DNA of 22,520 bases from Coptodactyla brooksi (Eukaryota; Arthropoda; Insecta; Coleoptera; Scarabaeidae), in contig JAWQRM010000456.1 in assembly GCA_033557675.1 (NCBI GenBank), forward strand, positions 1-22,520, given 5' to 3'. The notes below the pieces were generated by a model. That model did not search any database. It was given only the letters and a program-made list of their open reading frames with translations, and was not told the DNA's origin. Shown piece by piece: positions 1-9,811 of this stretch. The translations under genes and the position numbers were made by a program. Positions within the stretch are counted from its first letter, which is position 1. Each line of letters opens with the position of its first letter.

Positions 1-16
1 CACACACCCACACCCC

Positions 17-73
<57 letters not shown>
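1..73. repeat. Poly-C / CA-rich simple repeat
   Basis: The window opens with a short CA-rich stretch that becomes an almost pure run of C up to base 73. It carries no coding or structural signal. Homopolymers this long are often mis-sized in assemblies, so the true length may differ. Confidence 0.95.
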
Positions 74-74
<1 letters not shown>

Positions 75-238
75 CTAAAATTTGATCACAAGGGGTATAA
101 TGACATCCTAGTATGCTAGGACCGCGCCGTAATGCTTGGTTGCTAAACAACCAATGTTTGACAATAACTTTGACAGCTTGACCATTGTTTTAAATTTAAT
201 TCTAACTAAACCTAGGTAAATAGTTTTAATTTGTAAAA

Positions 239-1087
239 ATGGTGTACACCTTGGAAGAAAGAATTGAAATTGTGTCTCTTTACTTTAAACATGATGATGT
301 GCCTAACATGATGTACCTAAGTGAAGTTATTAGGAAGTTTCAAGAAACAGGATCTGTTCAGAACAAAAAAGAAATGTCGCTAATCGGGTGGTTAATGAAG
401 CAACGGAGATGGCTGTTCTAGGCCATATAACAATTGATCCTACACTTAGCACAAGGAAACTGTTTGAAACTGTTTCAGGAATCCCACGAGCAAGCATTCA
501 GAGAATTCTGAAGAAACTTAAATTAGTCCAAGGATTAAATGAAAACGTGTGCAACTTTGTGATATTATGAGTGATAAAGCCAATAATGATCCTCACTTGC
601 TTTTTAATATTTGTTTTTCCGATGAACGTACTTTTGTGAATGGTGCAGTTAATAGACATAACTGCGGGTTCTGGTCAGACACTAATCCAATGATATTTTT
701 GACGTACACAATTAGCATCCCGAGAAGTTAAATGTATAGGCAGGAATTTTTGGGGACCATACTGTCCCCATGAAAAATTATGCTCCCAATAAGATGGTTC
801 TCCACCGCATTATGCTATGCCCTTAAGACAGTTCCGTGGATGCCACGTTTCCTCATCAATGGATTGGAAGAAGGGGATCCATTGAGTGGCCTGCATGTTC
901 CCCTGACTTCTTCCTCTGGGAACATCTCAAGTCAAAAATGTATGCTGCACCGCCTACCTCATTAGAAGACTTGCTTCCAAGGAATATGGTCAAATTACAC
1001 CTCAATTTCTACTAAATGTTAGGAATATTTACCTTACTGTTATGCATGGAACTTACTAGTGGACATTTGCAGCATTTGATAACTTAG
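239..1087 (+). pseudogene. Tc1/mariner-type transposase with DUF4817-like N-terminus, broken
   Basis: This is a decayed cut-and-paste DNA transposase. The first frame begins MVYTLEERIEIVSLY, the typical start of the insect DUF4817 helix-turn-helix family, and reads on to ETGSVQNKK. A second frame from 388 carries VNEATEMAVLGHITIDPTLSTRK and RASIQRILKK, the second DNA-binding region. A third, from 549, carries NICFSDERTF and NRHNCGFWSDTNP around the first catalytic Asp of the DDE/D domain. The reading continues as HPEKLNV, then TAG at 737-739 where the family has Trp, then AGIFGDHTV. From 848 another frame reads WIGRRGSIEWPACSPDFFLW and HLKSKMYAAPPTSLEDL, the second catalytic region. The end resembles SGHLQHL with a stop at 1085-1087. 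At least four frame changes and several codon losses make it non-functional. I did not find clear terminal inverted repeats. Confidence 0.9.
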
Positions 1088-2177
1088 AACACCTTATTTG
1101 ATTATTATTTTAATACTTTGAACTTTATGTTGTGGATTGTTATTTATTTGTTTAATTGATTATTATTTTGAGAAATTGATTATAAGCACACTTCTTCGCC
1201 TAACTAAAACTTAAATTGGCGATTAGAATGATTAGAAAGCTTACAATTGATCACAGTTCAACAAAAAATCTATCAAAACTTTTAACACGTTTAGAATCGT
1301 CTATAATCCGTTGAGGGGTTTCCGTTATGTTCGAATGCAGGTGCTGTTTATTGACATGTTCAGGCAGTAGATTACGCTACAGGTGTTAACTTTATAACGC
1401 TCGTGAAATACTGTGGTCAATATCGTTCTTTTCGCTCCTTATGCCCGATATTCCAGCAGCAACGAGCACTAAACCTAGCGTGTTGGATAAGCCGATTTTG
1501 TAGCCATAAATAAAACGTGTACAACGTGGGTTCCGCTTGAGAGGGCAGCGTTACAATAGCTAGTTTTCAGTCCAGCTGATATATTCGGTTGAAAAGAGAA
1601 CCTACAGTACAACTCATTTATAACGTTTCGTTCTCAAGTAATACGCCAAGGCACATATTATAAACAATGACATACGCATGGGTATTTAAAATTAAATGTA
1701 ATAAGTATTTATGTTCAATTCTGATAGACGTGCACTTGATGATCAAAAGTGATGATCAATATCACCTTTTATATAAAGGGTTTGGAATTGCATATTCTAG
1801 AAGGTCCTTCTTCATTCAACATTATATAATAAGGATGCAACGAATATAGAAATGTTAATAGCACAAGAAAAGTTACGAATAGATCCTCGACAATTAAAAA
1901 GAATGTTCTTAATTTTGGTTCACTTTTCAGAATAATCTTTGCATTTTACCCGTATTTTTTTTTTTGAAAAACATTAATGTATTGCCTATTCGCGGAATCC
2001 CAATTTTTGGATGCTTGGTCCAACTTCTGGCCTCTCTTGCATTGCAACAAACTCTGTAAGATACCGTTGGGCTCATTGATTATCCGTTGCTTCCCAAGTT
2101 ATTTTTTGTAATACAGCTCAATATTGACCAAAATTTGGTAAAAGTTGTAAATTTTGGAACCTTTGGCTTAGTTACAA
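1088..2177. other. No gene seen
   Basis: AT-rich sequence follows the transposase relic. The stretch 1310-1640 is less AT-rich and contains a TATAAAT-like motif on the minus strand near 1620, but no frame on either strand resembles a known protein. The 60-codon frame at 1667-1849 shows no domain and I treat it as chance. Confidence 0.6.
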
Positions 2178-2185
2178 AGTTAAAC

Positions 2186-2244
2186 AATGCCACCACTACA
2201 CCAAAAGCGAAAAAATTTTTCGGCTTTGGTGTAGTGGTGGCATT
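2186..2244. repeat. Fold-back hairpin with 20-bp perfect stem
   Basis: Bases 2186-2205 (aatgccaccactacaccaaa) are the exact reverse complement of 2225-2244. The inner bases (agcgaaaaaa against ttttttcggc) are also largely self-complementary, and homology continues outward with single mismatches to about 2178-2252. The whole is a near-palindrome of about 75 bp with almost no loop. A 101-codon frame at 2087-2392 reads through it but is unlike any family I know. A decayed small inverted-repeat element is plausible; a microRNA precursor is unlikely with so small a loop. Confidence 0.85.
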
Positions 2245-2252
2245 ATTTAATT

Positions 2253-2710
2253 TCAAAATTTGCTATTCTGTAGATATAGCAGGTACCTATCTCTTATTCA
2301 GGTTATTTTGTATTTATTACTTTTTTATGTATGTTAACTTACGCTCATCTGTCATCTATTTATTAATTTGTTTAATGTTCGAAAGAATATAAACCAAATA
2401 TTTTCTTATAGTTTTCTACTTGTCCCCAATAATCTTGAATATGTTTTTAAATGTATACCATATTTCCCGACAGAGTTATGTCGTTAGAGTTCTCTCCGTT
2501 GGCACATATGTCCACACCTTAAGCACAGAAATATAATTTAAAACTTTTCTGAACTTGCAATTAAATGACTAGTAAATAATCGAGAGGTTAACATGCAAGG
2601 TAGTTTTATGCTCCATTTTAAGTGGAAATTGCGATAATTATTGTATTTCAATTCGTTGAAGTGGTTAACGTTTGTTGGAGATATGTATGTAATCAAATAA
2701 TACTCCTCTG
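2253..2710. other. No gene seen
   Basis: AT-rich DNA without recognisable coding sequence or repeats, lying between the 2.2-kb hairpin and the inverted-repeat element. Confidence 0.6.
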
Positions 2711-3763
2711 ATTATTAATATTTTGTATTAACTGGCTTTATCGGTTTCGGTATCTAAAGACCATCTTCAGAAGCGCTATAATTTAAAAATTAGGTAGTAT
2801 AATATATTTAAAAAATTAAGAGTAAAAATGCGTATAAAGTTAATTGTCAAGAAATTATTGAAGTTACTAACAATAGTTGTAATATTATTATAGTTACTAA
2901 TATTGTGTAATATATGAGCTATTATAACAAATAATAAAGTTGGTTTAATGTATAAATTATGGAATTATTATTATGGGACTTGAGGTTTATATAATAATGT
3001 ACTATGGCATAAAGTAAATAATAATGTATAAGTGAAATATCAGTACCTGTTAGACAGAGAGAGGTATAGTAAGATGCCAAAATCACCTCGTAAGCATGTA
3101 ATAGTCTTCAGAAATAGTAAACCTATCACATGCTAACTTTAATTTTTTGTATTCTTAATTTCTATATTTATTTTCAGAGTAAGCTGGGACCACTTGCGCA
3201 CTAGTCTGTTGGATCTTGTTCTTTTGTTTTTGATAATAACAATTCTATGTGTTCTTGTGTTGTTCCTGCTCTTAAGTTCTTTCTGAAGTGGTTATAATGG
3301 TACTGCCGAGTAAGTTAACCTTTTACATAATATAAAAATGTTTTGAAACACCTTTACAACTTCAAATTTTTATTCATATGGCATTTTACACATCTACTAC
3401 TAACTTTCACATGTATAGTTTTATTTTTGACATTTTCAAGTTTGAATATTATTTTAGCTAAAGGATTTCCTATCAGAAAATATGTGCTGTTGATATTTGT
3501 CAAATTCAGTTATTGGTTTATAATACAACTACATATTAAAGTAACTTTATTATTTGTTGTATTACACCTCATATGTTAAACAATGTTCACATTAACAACT
3601 ATTATTAGAAAATTTAATAATTTCTTGACAATTAAAATTTGATATGTATTTTTACTCACAATTTTTAAAATATATAACACTACCTACTTTTTAAATTGTA
3701 GCACTTCTGAAGATGATCACCAGAGGCTGAAATCGGTAAAACCAATTAATAAAAAAACATTAA

Positions 3764-3768
<5 letters not shown>
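2711..3768. mobile_element. 1.06-kb element with inverted arms of about 240 bp
   Basis: The left arm (about 2711-2955) and right arm (about 3525-3768) are imperfect inverted copies. Matching landmarks include gaccatcttcagaagcgct at 2758-2777 against its inverted counterpart ending agcacttctgaagatgatc near 3718. Further in, taattgtcaagaaattatt (2841-2859) is matched exactly on the opposite strand near 3618-3636, and aacaaataataaagtt (2927-2942) near 3541-3556. The internal 570 bp has no recognisable gene. Read outward, each arm contains CTGAAGA, a short spacer and GAAAC or GAAAT. Terminal repeats of arthropod Penelope-like elements are known to carry hammerhead-ribozyme cores of this general form. 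The right arm runs into a (TA)n tract. It is either a non-autonomous inverted-repeat DNA element or two Penelope-type ends in opposite orientation; the sequence alone does not decide. Confidence 0.75.

Positions 3769-3805
<37 letters not shown>
3769..3805. repeat. (TA)n microsatellite
   Basis: An uninterrupted AT dinucleotide run that directly abuts the right arm of the inverted-repeat element. It could be the target site or a tail of that element. Confidence 0.97.
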
Positions 3806-3806
<1 letters not shown>

Positions 3807-4185
3807 CCTGGCAACTAAACTGATCTAATATGAATAGTTAACATTTGTGTTTATATTTTAAATATATGTTTTGTCCCTTACTTGATCTGGTATACTATGA
3901 ATTTGGTATTAATTGTTCCCCTGTTAACGAGCGCTATTTTTGTACGATTTCTTTCTGTCGCCTACAGAAAGTCATTTCAGCTTACGCCATTTGCAAGGAC
4001 TGGTGTATGGTGTTTTGCGTTATCCTATATAGCGTGGTTTAGTGTTATTGCAAAAATTTTATTGGTTAGAATGCAGGATGGGAATTCGCATTTTACCGGA
4101 TGTTTATTGCAGGATTTCTAGGGTTTCTCGGAATATTTCTCGGTTTACGGGAATATTAAGCCGTTGACTAGTAGCTTTATGTCCA
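3806..4185. other. No gene seen
   Basis: Two overlapping frames of 65 and 79 codons (3845-4121) show no domain or motif and are probably fortuitous. Confidence 0.5.
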
Positions 4186-4426
4186 GGAAATTTTCCTGTT
4201 TATTACCAGGTATGTGGGAGTTTTCCTGGAGATGCTCTGCATAATTTAAATCTTGCTTGTTTTTAACTATGATATGTGTTCTTTGCACCAGCCGCTGAAC
4301 TTATTCTTATATTCCTATATTTCATATCCGTGTGTACAGTCCGGAAAGCAATACTTATGTTGTTCCGTGTAAATTTTTGTTATGCGGTGTATGTGGGATA
4401 TGTGATACTTTAAATGTGGTCCATTT
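4186..4426 (+). repeat. Degenerate dispersed repeat, copy A
   Basis: This stretch is diverged but clearly alignable with the reverse complement of 14493-14791. Shared blocks include ggaaattt near the start, a pyrimidine-poor segment reading accaggtatgtgggag (ccagatgtgtgggat in the other copy), the exact word tggagatgctct, tttatgttgt-like sequence, atttttgttat and aatgtggtccatt. It has no ORF. It is probably an old transposon fragment; the family is not recognised. Confidence 0.75.
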
Positions 4427-4490
4427 ATTTTGACACTTTAGATATTTGACCGCATGTCACATCTCGGTTACCAAAGTAAAGTATATTTAA

Positions 4491-5569
4491 CATATACAGG
4501 TGTCCCATTATGATTTCCCCACCGGATATTTCGGAATTAGGAAGAGACATGGAATACTAAAAGCTGGCATTATATATATGCAGGGTGTCCCAAAAAACAA
4601 GTTATATATTTTAAATGAAATAGTATACTTTTTTCATAAACATTTTATAGCTTCTGATTTATTCTTTTCATTTGAGTGTCAAAAAAAATTTTGGTTCTAT
4701 AAGAAAATGTTCGAAATAAGTCAATAAATATGTTCGAGTCTAGAGTGCCACGCAAGATTTACTGCCCACACAATTGAGTGTAGAATGCTTTGCAAGAAAC
4801 GGGTTTTGTCGTTTGGAAATAACTAATTTTGCCTAAAATTCGTGCTCAAAATGCATTCAAGCTTTCGCAACACATGCTTCAAACCGACGCAAAACTTGAT
4901 TTCCCACCACGTTTCTTAGTGTTGCAACTGGAATACTGCGACAGGCATTATCAATGTGCAGTGCATGTCTTGGAAGGTGGGAGCTTCACTGTTGTAAACC
5001 TGTGATTTTAAATATTCCCAGAGAAAGCAATCGTTTGGAGTTAAAGTAACACTTTAAGAGTAACACTTAAAGCACAAAGGTAAACAAATATGGAATAGTC
5101 AGAAAATGATAACAGTTTAGACTGAACAAACACCAGACTGTAACACAAACAGACTCGCGATAACCGACAAGTAACTGATGAATGGACAAGGACAGGTATT
5201 TGCAGACAACGACGTTTCATCCAAAGCACTCAATTGCACGGGCAGTAAATCTTACGTGGCACTCTAGACTCGAATACATTTATTAATTTATTTCGAAAAT
5301 TTTGTTATAGAAGCAATTTATTTTATACTCAAATGAAAAGAATAAATCAGAAGCTATAAAATATTTATGAGAAAAATATTAAAGTTATATTTAAAAAAAT
5401 AACTTGATGTCCCAATTTCTTGGGATATCCTGTATGTAGGCTAATGTCAGTTTTTAGTTTTCCATACAGTCCTTTGCTTACCCAAAGCTACAGATTTTGT
5501 CCTGCAACGAAATCTCTTCCCAATTCCGAAATATCCGGTGGGGAAATCATACTGGGACACCTGTATATG
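4491..5569. mobile_element. Tc1/mariner-like element with very long inverted arms
   Basis: The element starts catatacaggtgtccca (4491) and ends with the inverse of the same word (5569). The arms are long: 4491-4780 matches the reverse complement of 5227-5569, with the left arm lacking about 40 bp around 4548 and weaker similarity reaching further in. A second motif, cagggtgtccca at 4581 and its degraded inverse near 5432, looks like a second transposon end within the arm. The core holds a transposase C-terminus on the minus strand. TIRs beginning CAGGTGTCCCA fit mariner-like elements of insects. A nested insertion of one element in another is an alternative to a single long-TIR element, but similarity outside the inner ends argues that the whole arm was duplicated. 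Confidence 0.85.
4833..5045 (-). pseudogene. Tc1/mariner-type transposase, C-terminal remnant
   Basis: Reading the minus strand from 5045, the first frame gives LTPNDCFLWEYLKSQVYNS and then PTFQDM, matching the region around the last catalytic residue of DUF4817-associated Tc1/mariner transposases. After one frameshift near 4930 the reading becomes CRSIPVATLRNVVGN and VLRRFEACVAKA, then a stop, then MHFEHEF and a final stop at 4833-4835. This is the characteristic end of the family. The N-terminal two-thirds is absent, replaced by the inverted arms, so the element is non-autonomous. It is from the same broad family as the relic at 239-1087 but clearly not the same copy. Confidence 0.85.
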
Positions 5570-6536
5570 CAATGTAGTGTATGTGTATTTCTCAATTGCA
5601 GTTTTACTGTGCAGTATTCTGCAATGTTAAACAGCATTCAGGTTCATAACGGTACACTTTCTGGTATTAATATTTATTTCACAAACAATAAGTCGCTTAT
5701 TGTTGCACGATGGTGTACACGCTGCGTTGTTAATGAACACAATGCGACCAGATTTGTTATGATTTAAATTTATGCGTTATTTTATGCACGAGTTTTGTTT
5801 ACATGCTGATGAAATTCTAGTGCCGTCTACAAACGTGGCTTTTATTGGTTTTACTTGGCTATTAGTTAAATCATGTTACATTTTTCGCTGTTTATTACAT
5901 AATTAAAATAAAATGCATAAAATAAAATGAGTTACTACTCTTCCTTAACTAAGTAACAATCTTATAATGGCTTATTGCTTCCACTAACTGTTCGACTGCT
6001 TCTCACTGATCAATTTTACATGAAATAAGGCAGACTCATTTTTTCACTAGTTAATCTCGGTTGAGCTGATTCAATTTATTACCGTAGTGCTTAACGTCAG
6101 TATTACTGCTATCATGAGCTTTCATTCCCTTCAATTCCTACATAAAAGTAGGAAAAGTTTTGGTACATTTCAGTTTCAAACTTCCCTTGGGGTTAATTAG
6201 AGGCACATCCCAACTATCGATCCCGTAATGCTTCAAGTAGTTTCCCCTATTCTTTGGCTTGGCGGGCATATGGCTGTAATCGCCAACTCGATCTTAGAGC
6301 GCTCTTAACTTGATGAGTTTTCTCATTTTTTTTTTTAATTTTTGTGGCTGTAATTTCTCATAATTACAGTAAATAATCTTTGTGCTTCTTATGTTAACTG
6401 TTTTATATACTGTCTACATTCTCCATATGTACTGCTCTATATGCTAGGCAACAGTTACTGTAAAGCCTCTGATTCGGAAATCATTAATAATTGGTGTATT
6501 ACACGTGGTGGCCTATGCAGAGAAACCATATATGTA
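5570..6536. other. No gene seen
   Basis: AT-rich DNA. The frame that ends at 5767 runs out of the preceding element and shows no protein similarity I recognise. No repeats or structured RNAs are evident. Confidence 0.55.
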
Positions 6537-6605
6537 TTTTCTAAACCTTATGGAAGTTTAGAAAACCTATTCAATCTATATTAAGCTTTAGGGAGCTTAA
6601 TATAG
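6537..6605. repeat. Two adjacent perfect hairpins
   Basis: Hairpin one has a 10-bp stem, ttttctaaac (6537-6546) with its exact complement at 6556-6565 and a 9-nt loop. Hairpin two has a 12-bp stem, ctatattaagct (6576-6587) with its complement at 6594-6605 and a 6-nt loop. They are only 10 bp apart. There is no flanking gene, so a role is unknown. Confidence 0.8.
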
Positions 6606-7479
6606 TTTTCTTCAATTCGCAGACATAAATGTGAAAGTAATGTATGTATATGATTAAAGATTGGAAACCAATTACACAATGTTTAGTAGAGCGTTACATT
6701 TCTCCCAATATTAATAATTATGAAATAAACACAGATGCAAGCAAAATTGTAAGATGTGATACTGAAAGTAAGAGACCATTATGGGTATAGGTGTATAAAC
6801 AAAATAATATAAAGCATAACATGTGCTATCCTATATAAACTGGAGATTGCCTGTGAATATTGCTCATTGTGTTGAGGACAACTAAATGTTTATTATCCAG
6901 TAGATATCGATCCCTTGAGTACAAGGAGAGTAATTTCATGTTGCCATTGGGAGAATGTATCAATTTAATTATTGAGTTTGGTGTGCATGGATTATCTGAG
7001 GATAGTTTTGATTAAAGCAAGCTATTGTGTGGGAGTAATAGTGACTAGTTCTACAGTAATAGATTGTATTATTATCCAATGATAAAATTCGCATGATACA
7101 ATTAACACCAAAAACCTCCCACAACATTATCCCGTTTTCGATGGCAAAAACATTATAATAAATAGTTACTTCAGGCAGGACTAAATTGTATCAGACTAGA
7201 ATAACAATATTAAGATAATTAAAATGGCAAATGATACTATATACAGCTCAATATAGTCTACTAAAATATGCTTCAAAGAATATTACTAGAGATATTATAA
7301 ATCCAATAAAAAGTAGAATATATATCATTTAAATATCATCTTCCTCATTAAGAATAATAGAAAGCTTTAAGCTAGACTTTACTACAATTATTACTGGAGT
7401 GATACACAACATTTACATATTGGACAATAATTTGATATTGACATTGAAATATTTAACACTTCTTGAAAATTTTGACACA
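6606..7479. other. No gene seen
   Basis: Strongly AT-rich sequence with no frame of 60 codons or more on either strand and no recognisable repeats. Confidence 0.6.
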
Positions 7480-7511
7480 TTTAAAAAGATATGCCACCAT
7501 ATCTTTTTAAA
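7480..7511. repeat. 13-bp perfect hairpin
   Basis: tttaaaaagatat (7480-7492) is exactly complementary to 7499-7511, with a 6-nt loop (gccacc). It is isolated in non-coding DNA. Confidence 0.85.
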
Positions 7512-7636
7512 CTTAAACGTAACTATTTAAAAATATTAAATAGATTTGTTGGTGTTACGATTGAAATATCTACAATCATGCTGCTTGACAGAGGTTTTTA
7601 AATATAACTGCGTAATTTAAAAATTAATATAAAAAT

Positions 7637-7697
7637 AATATTAAAGTATTTAAAATTTAAGTTTATTGTACTTTAATATTTAACTACAATAAACTTA
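7637..7697. repeat. Two overlapping, mutually exclusive hairpins
   Basis: aatattaaagta (7637-7648) pairs exactly with 7669-7680, and taagtttattgta (7658-7670) pairs exactly with 7685-7697. The right arm of the first overlaps the left arm of the second by two bases and lies in its loop. In an AT-rich background this may be the remains of two nested inverted-repeat events. Confidence 0.75.
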
Positions 7698-8502
7698 AAG
7701 TACTGTAATAACTTTTTCGTACATTTTACGAAGAAATACTCAGTATAGCTACAGTAATAATAGATTCTTGTAATTCTCATCCAATGTATTGTACGTACAT
7801 TATTAAATAACATTGTTAAGTAAATTACTATTATTAATATACACATAAATAATGGTAAACTGTAAAACTCACATAAACATTCATCGCGTTATCTCCGACG
7901 TTAGCGAGAAGCTATGAACTAAAGTGCGCTGAAAAAGGCTGTAATATATTGCCTTTATACTACCTCGCATTAATCACAAGTTGCATTGGGGTGGAGCAAT
8001 TGCATTCTCCCTCCCTGTGAAATGTGCTAGGGTAGTTTTACTACAGCGCTTCTATGCTCTTAAATGTAAACTTGAACGTGGTTTTTAACGGGTAACTACT
8101 GTTGATAAGAAGCACACCTATTCCGAAATAATGGAAAATTGCATTGGCAACTGAAGTCTGCACTACAATTCTTCGCACAATGCTATTACCTCAACTTAAA
8201 TTATCCTTTGGGTTGTATGTTAGTAAAAATTCATACGATCTTCTTTACGGTTTGCTCTTTGGTCCTTGTATGAAAAAAATATGCTCTTGATATCTTGATA
8301 AAACTAACCAAAGTATATAACAACTAAACCATTTGGTAATTTATACTTCTCTTTTAAAGCAAAGTCTAGTGGTCTAATGGTAGACGAGTATCATAATGAT
8401 AGATGAGCATGTATCTGGTATATATGTAACGGTTTCGTTTTTATCGACTCTTGGAATGGCGTCTTAGTGGTTTCTATTTTTTTACCTTGCGCTACGGATT
8501 GG
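7698..8502. other. No gene seen
   Basis: The 7880-8130 stretch is less AT-rich than its surroundings but no frame resembles a known protein. A word resembling a tRNA A box occurs near 8368 without an acceptable B box. Confidence 0.5.
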
Positions 8503-8514
8503 TAGATGGCGCTA
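8503..8514 (+). promoter_or_regulatory. CTCF-core-like word
   Basis: The word tagatggcgcta contains AGATGGCGC, the core recognised by CTCF in flies and vertebrates. One short word in AT-rich DNA is weak evidence, and flanking positions of the full motif were not verified. Confidence 0.2.
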
Positions 8515-8568
8515 ATTTTCCCATTTGCAATGTTATTATCGGTGATTTCTTTGTTTTATGAGCTTGAT

Positions 8569-9372
8569 TTACGCGGCATTTGTCACGTTTGAAGTAATAT
8601 TTCTCCCCCTTTGCTTGCTCTTCTTTTTGGTTGTCGCTTGACTTTGTTTTCTTTTGAGAAAATTGTCATCTTTCTTCTTCTGTGGTTTGTTGGTAGTTCT
8701 ACTTCCTGTTTTTCTTCTATATAGCCAGATTTTCCTTTCTTGAAATTCTATGTTCCGCATCTGACGCGTGAGTGCATAGTTGGCTGTTGCCGTTGTTGAA
8801 ATTTCTTTATAGCGGGGCCTGTGTAAGTCGGATTTTTTCAAAGCTTTGGGAAGGACAAACTTTTATTTTCTTTATTTACATTTGTCGACGGGCGCTTTTG
8901 TGATCACGCTATATTACGCATGTACCCAAATTTGCTGAACTGTGGGTCGAACGAGTGAAGTATAACAATATTTCAAATTGTTATTGTGTAAATTTTGATT
9001 ACGAACACTGAATATATTTTGTTGATATTGATATAATAATATATGTTGTGCTGATTCTCTTGGAAGGAGTTTTTTTCACTGTCTGTCGCAGGCATGTCGT
9101 CTTCGTCGCTGTATACAGGTGGATTATAAGTGCAGGTTATCTCGGAACGAAAACGTGGCACTCATCCTACATTCCTTATTTTTTTAGGACCTACCCCTTT
9201 CTCCACTGTTTACTCTGCGTAATCCAAGGGTGGACATTCTCCGAGAGAAAGAGTCTAGTGTCTGTGTTTGTGTTTGTGTTTTAGGTAGAGGTACAGGTGT
9301 TTCGGCACCTCCGTAAGCAGGCATAAGAATATTGAACCCATAACGTGTAAGACGAAGCAAGGAAGGAAACAT
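8569..9372 (-). other. Three short minus-strand frames, unrecognised
   Basis: Frames at 8569-8841 (90 codons), 8973-9161 (62 codons) and 9184-9372 (62 codons) lie on the same strand. The 90-codon frame has a very basic Lys/Arg/Gln-rich second half (for example KPQKKKDDNFLKRK and TTKKKSKQRGRN), while the 8973-9161 frame starts with an acidic stretch (YSDEDDMPATDSE). Acidic and basic low-complexity tracts of this kind are common in nuclear proteins and in N-terminal parts of transposases. I do not recognise a family, and the pieces may be chance. A TGTGTT simple repeat at about 9260-9281 underlies the QTQTQT run of the third. Confidence 0.25.
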
Positions 9373-9751
9373 TCTTAATTACTTTATTCTGAACAAACTG
9401 CAACTGTTAACTTGACAGTGAATCATTAGTTATGCATAAACAGTTTCAAGTAATTTCGCTCTAACTAGATACTATTTTGAATTATTAAAGAAGTAATCCT
9501 TTTCAAGTTTATTTTCTGTAAGTGTGAGCTTTTGAATACTGAATATGTACTGACAAAATATATACACTGGTACGACTGTACGGGCGCTACAAAGTGGCAA
9601 CAGTAATAGCTCGGTGTAGAGAACCAGCATTAAACTGCAATTAAACTTCAAGTGTTCGTACTACATGGACAATGAAGTCGTGATATTATTGTAAAGTGCA
9701 AGTAAATGAGCTTCAATTTGAGCACAAAATATTTCAAAGACACACGCGTAG
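9373..9751. other. No gene seen
   Basis: No supported ORF, RNA gene or repeat. Confidence 0.55.
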
Positions 9752-9811
9752 ATATATATATATATATATATATAACATCTATATATATATATATATATAT
9801 ATATACTATAT
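9752..9811. repeat. Interrupted (TA)n microsatellite
   Basis: Two AT-dinucleotide blocks separated by acatct, followed by ctatatattg. No gene lies nearby. Confidence 0.97.

Noticed and set aside
2087..2392. Plus-strand frame of 101 codons.
   Set aside because: It runs through a fold-back palindrome and shows Phe/Leu/Ile-rich composition expected of AT-rich noise.
3343..3579. 78-codon hydrophobic frame that could look like a membrane protein.
   Set aside because: It lies in and beside the right arm of an inverted-repeat element, and its hydrophobicity follows from T-rich sequence.
5041..5229. Minus-strand frame of 62 codons inside the mariner-like element.
   Set aside because: It does not resemble transposase; the real transposase remnant lies just downstream in other frames.
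8361..8440. Possible tRNA or tRNA-derived SINE, because tggtctaatgg matches an A box.
   Set aside because: The nearest B-box-like word (ggtttcgtttt) is poor and too far away, and no cloverleaf folds.
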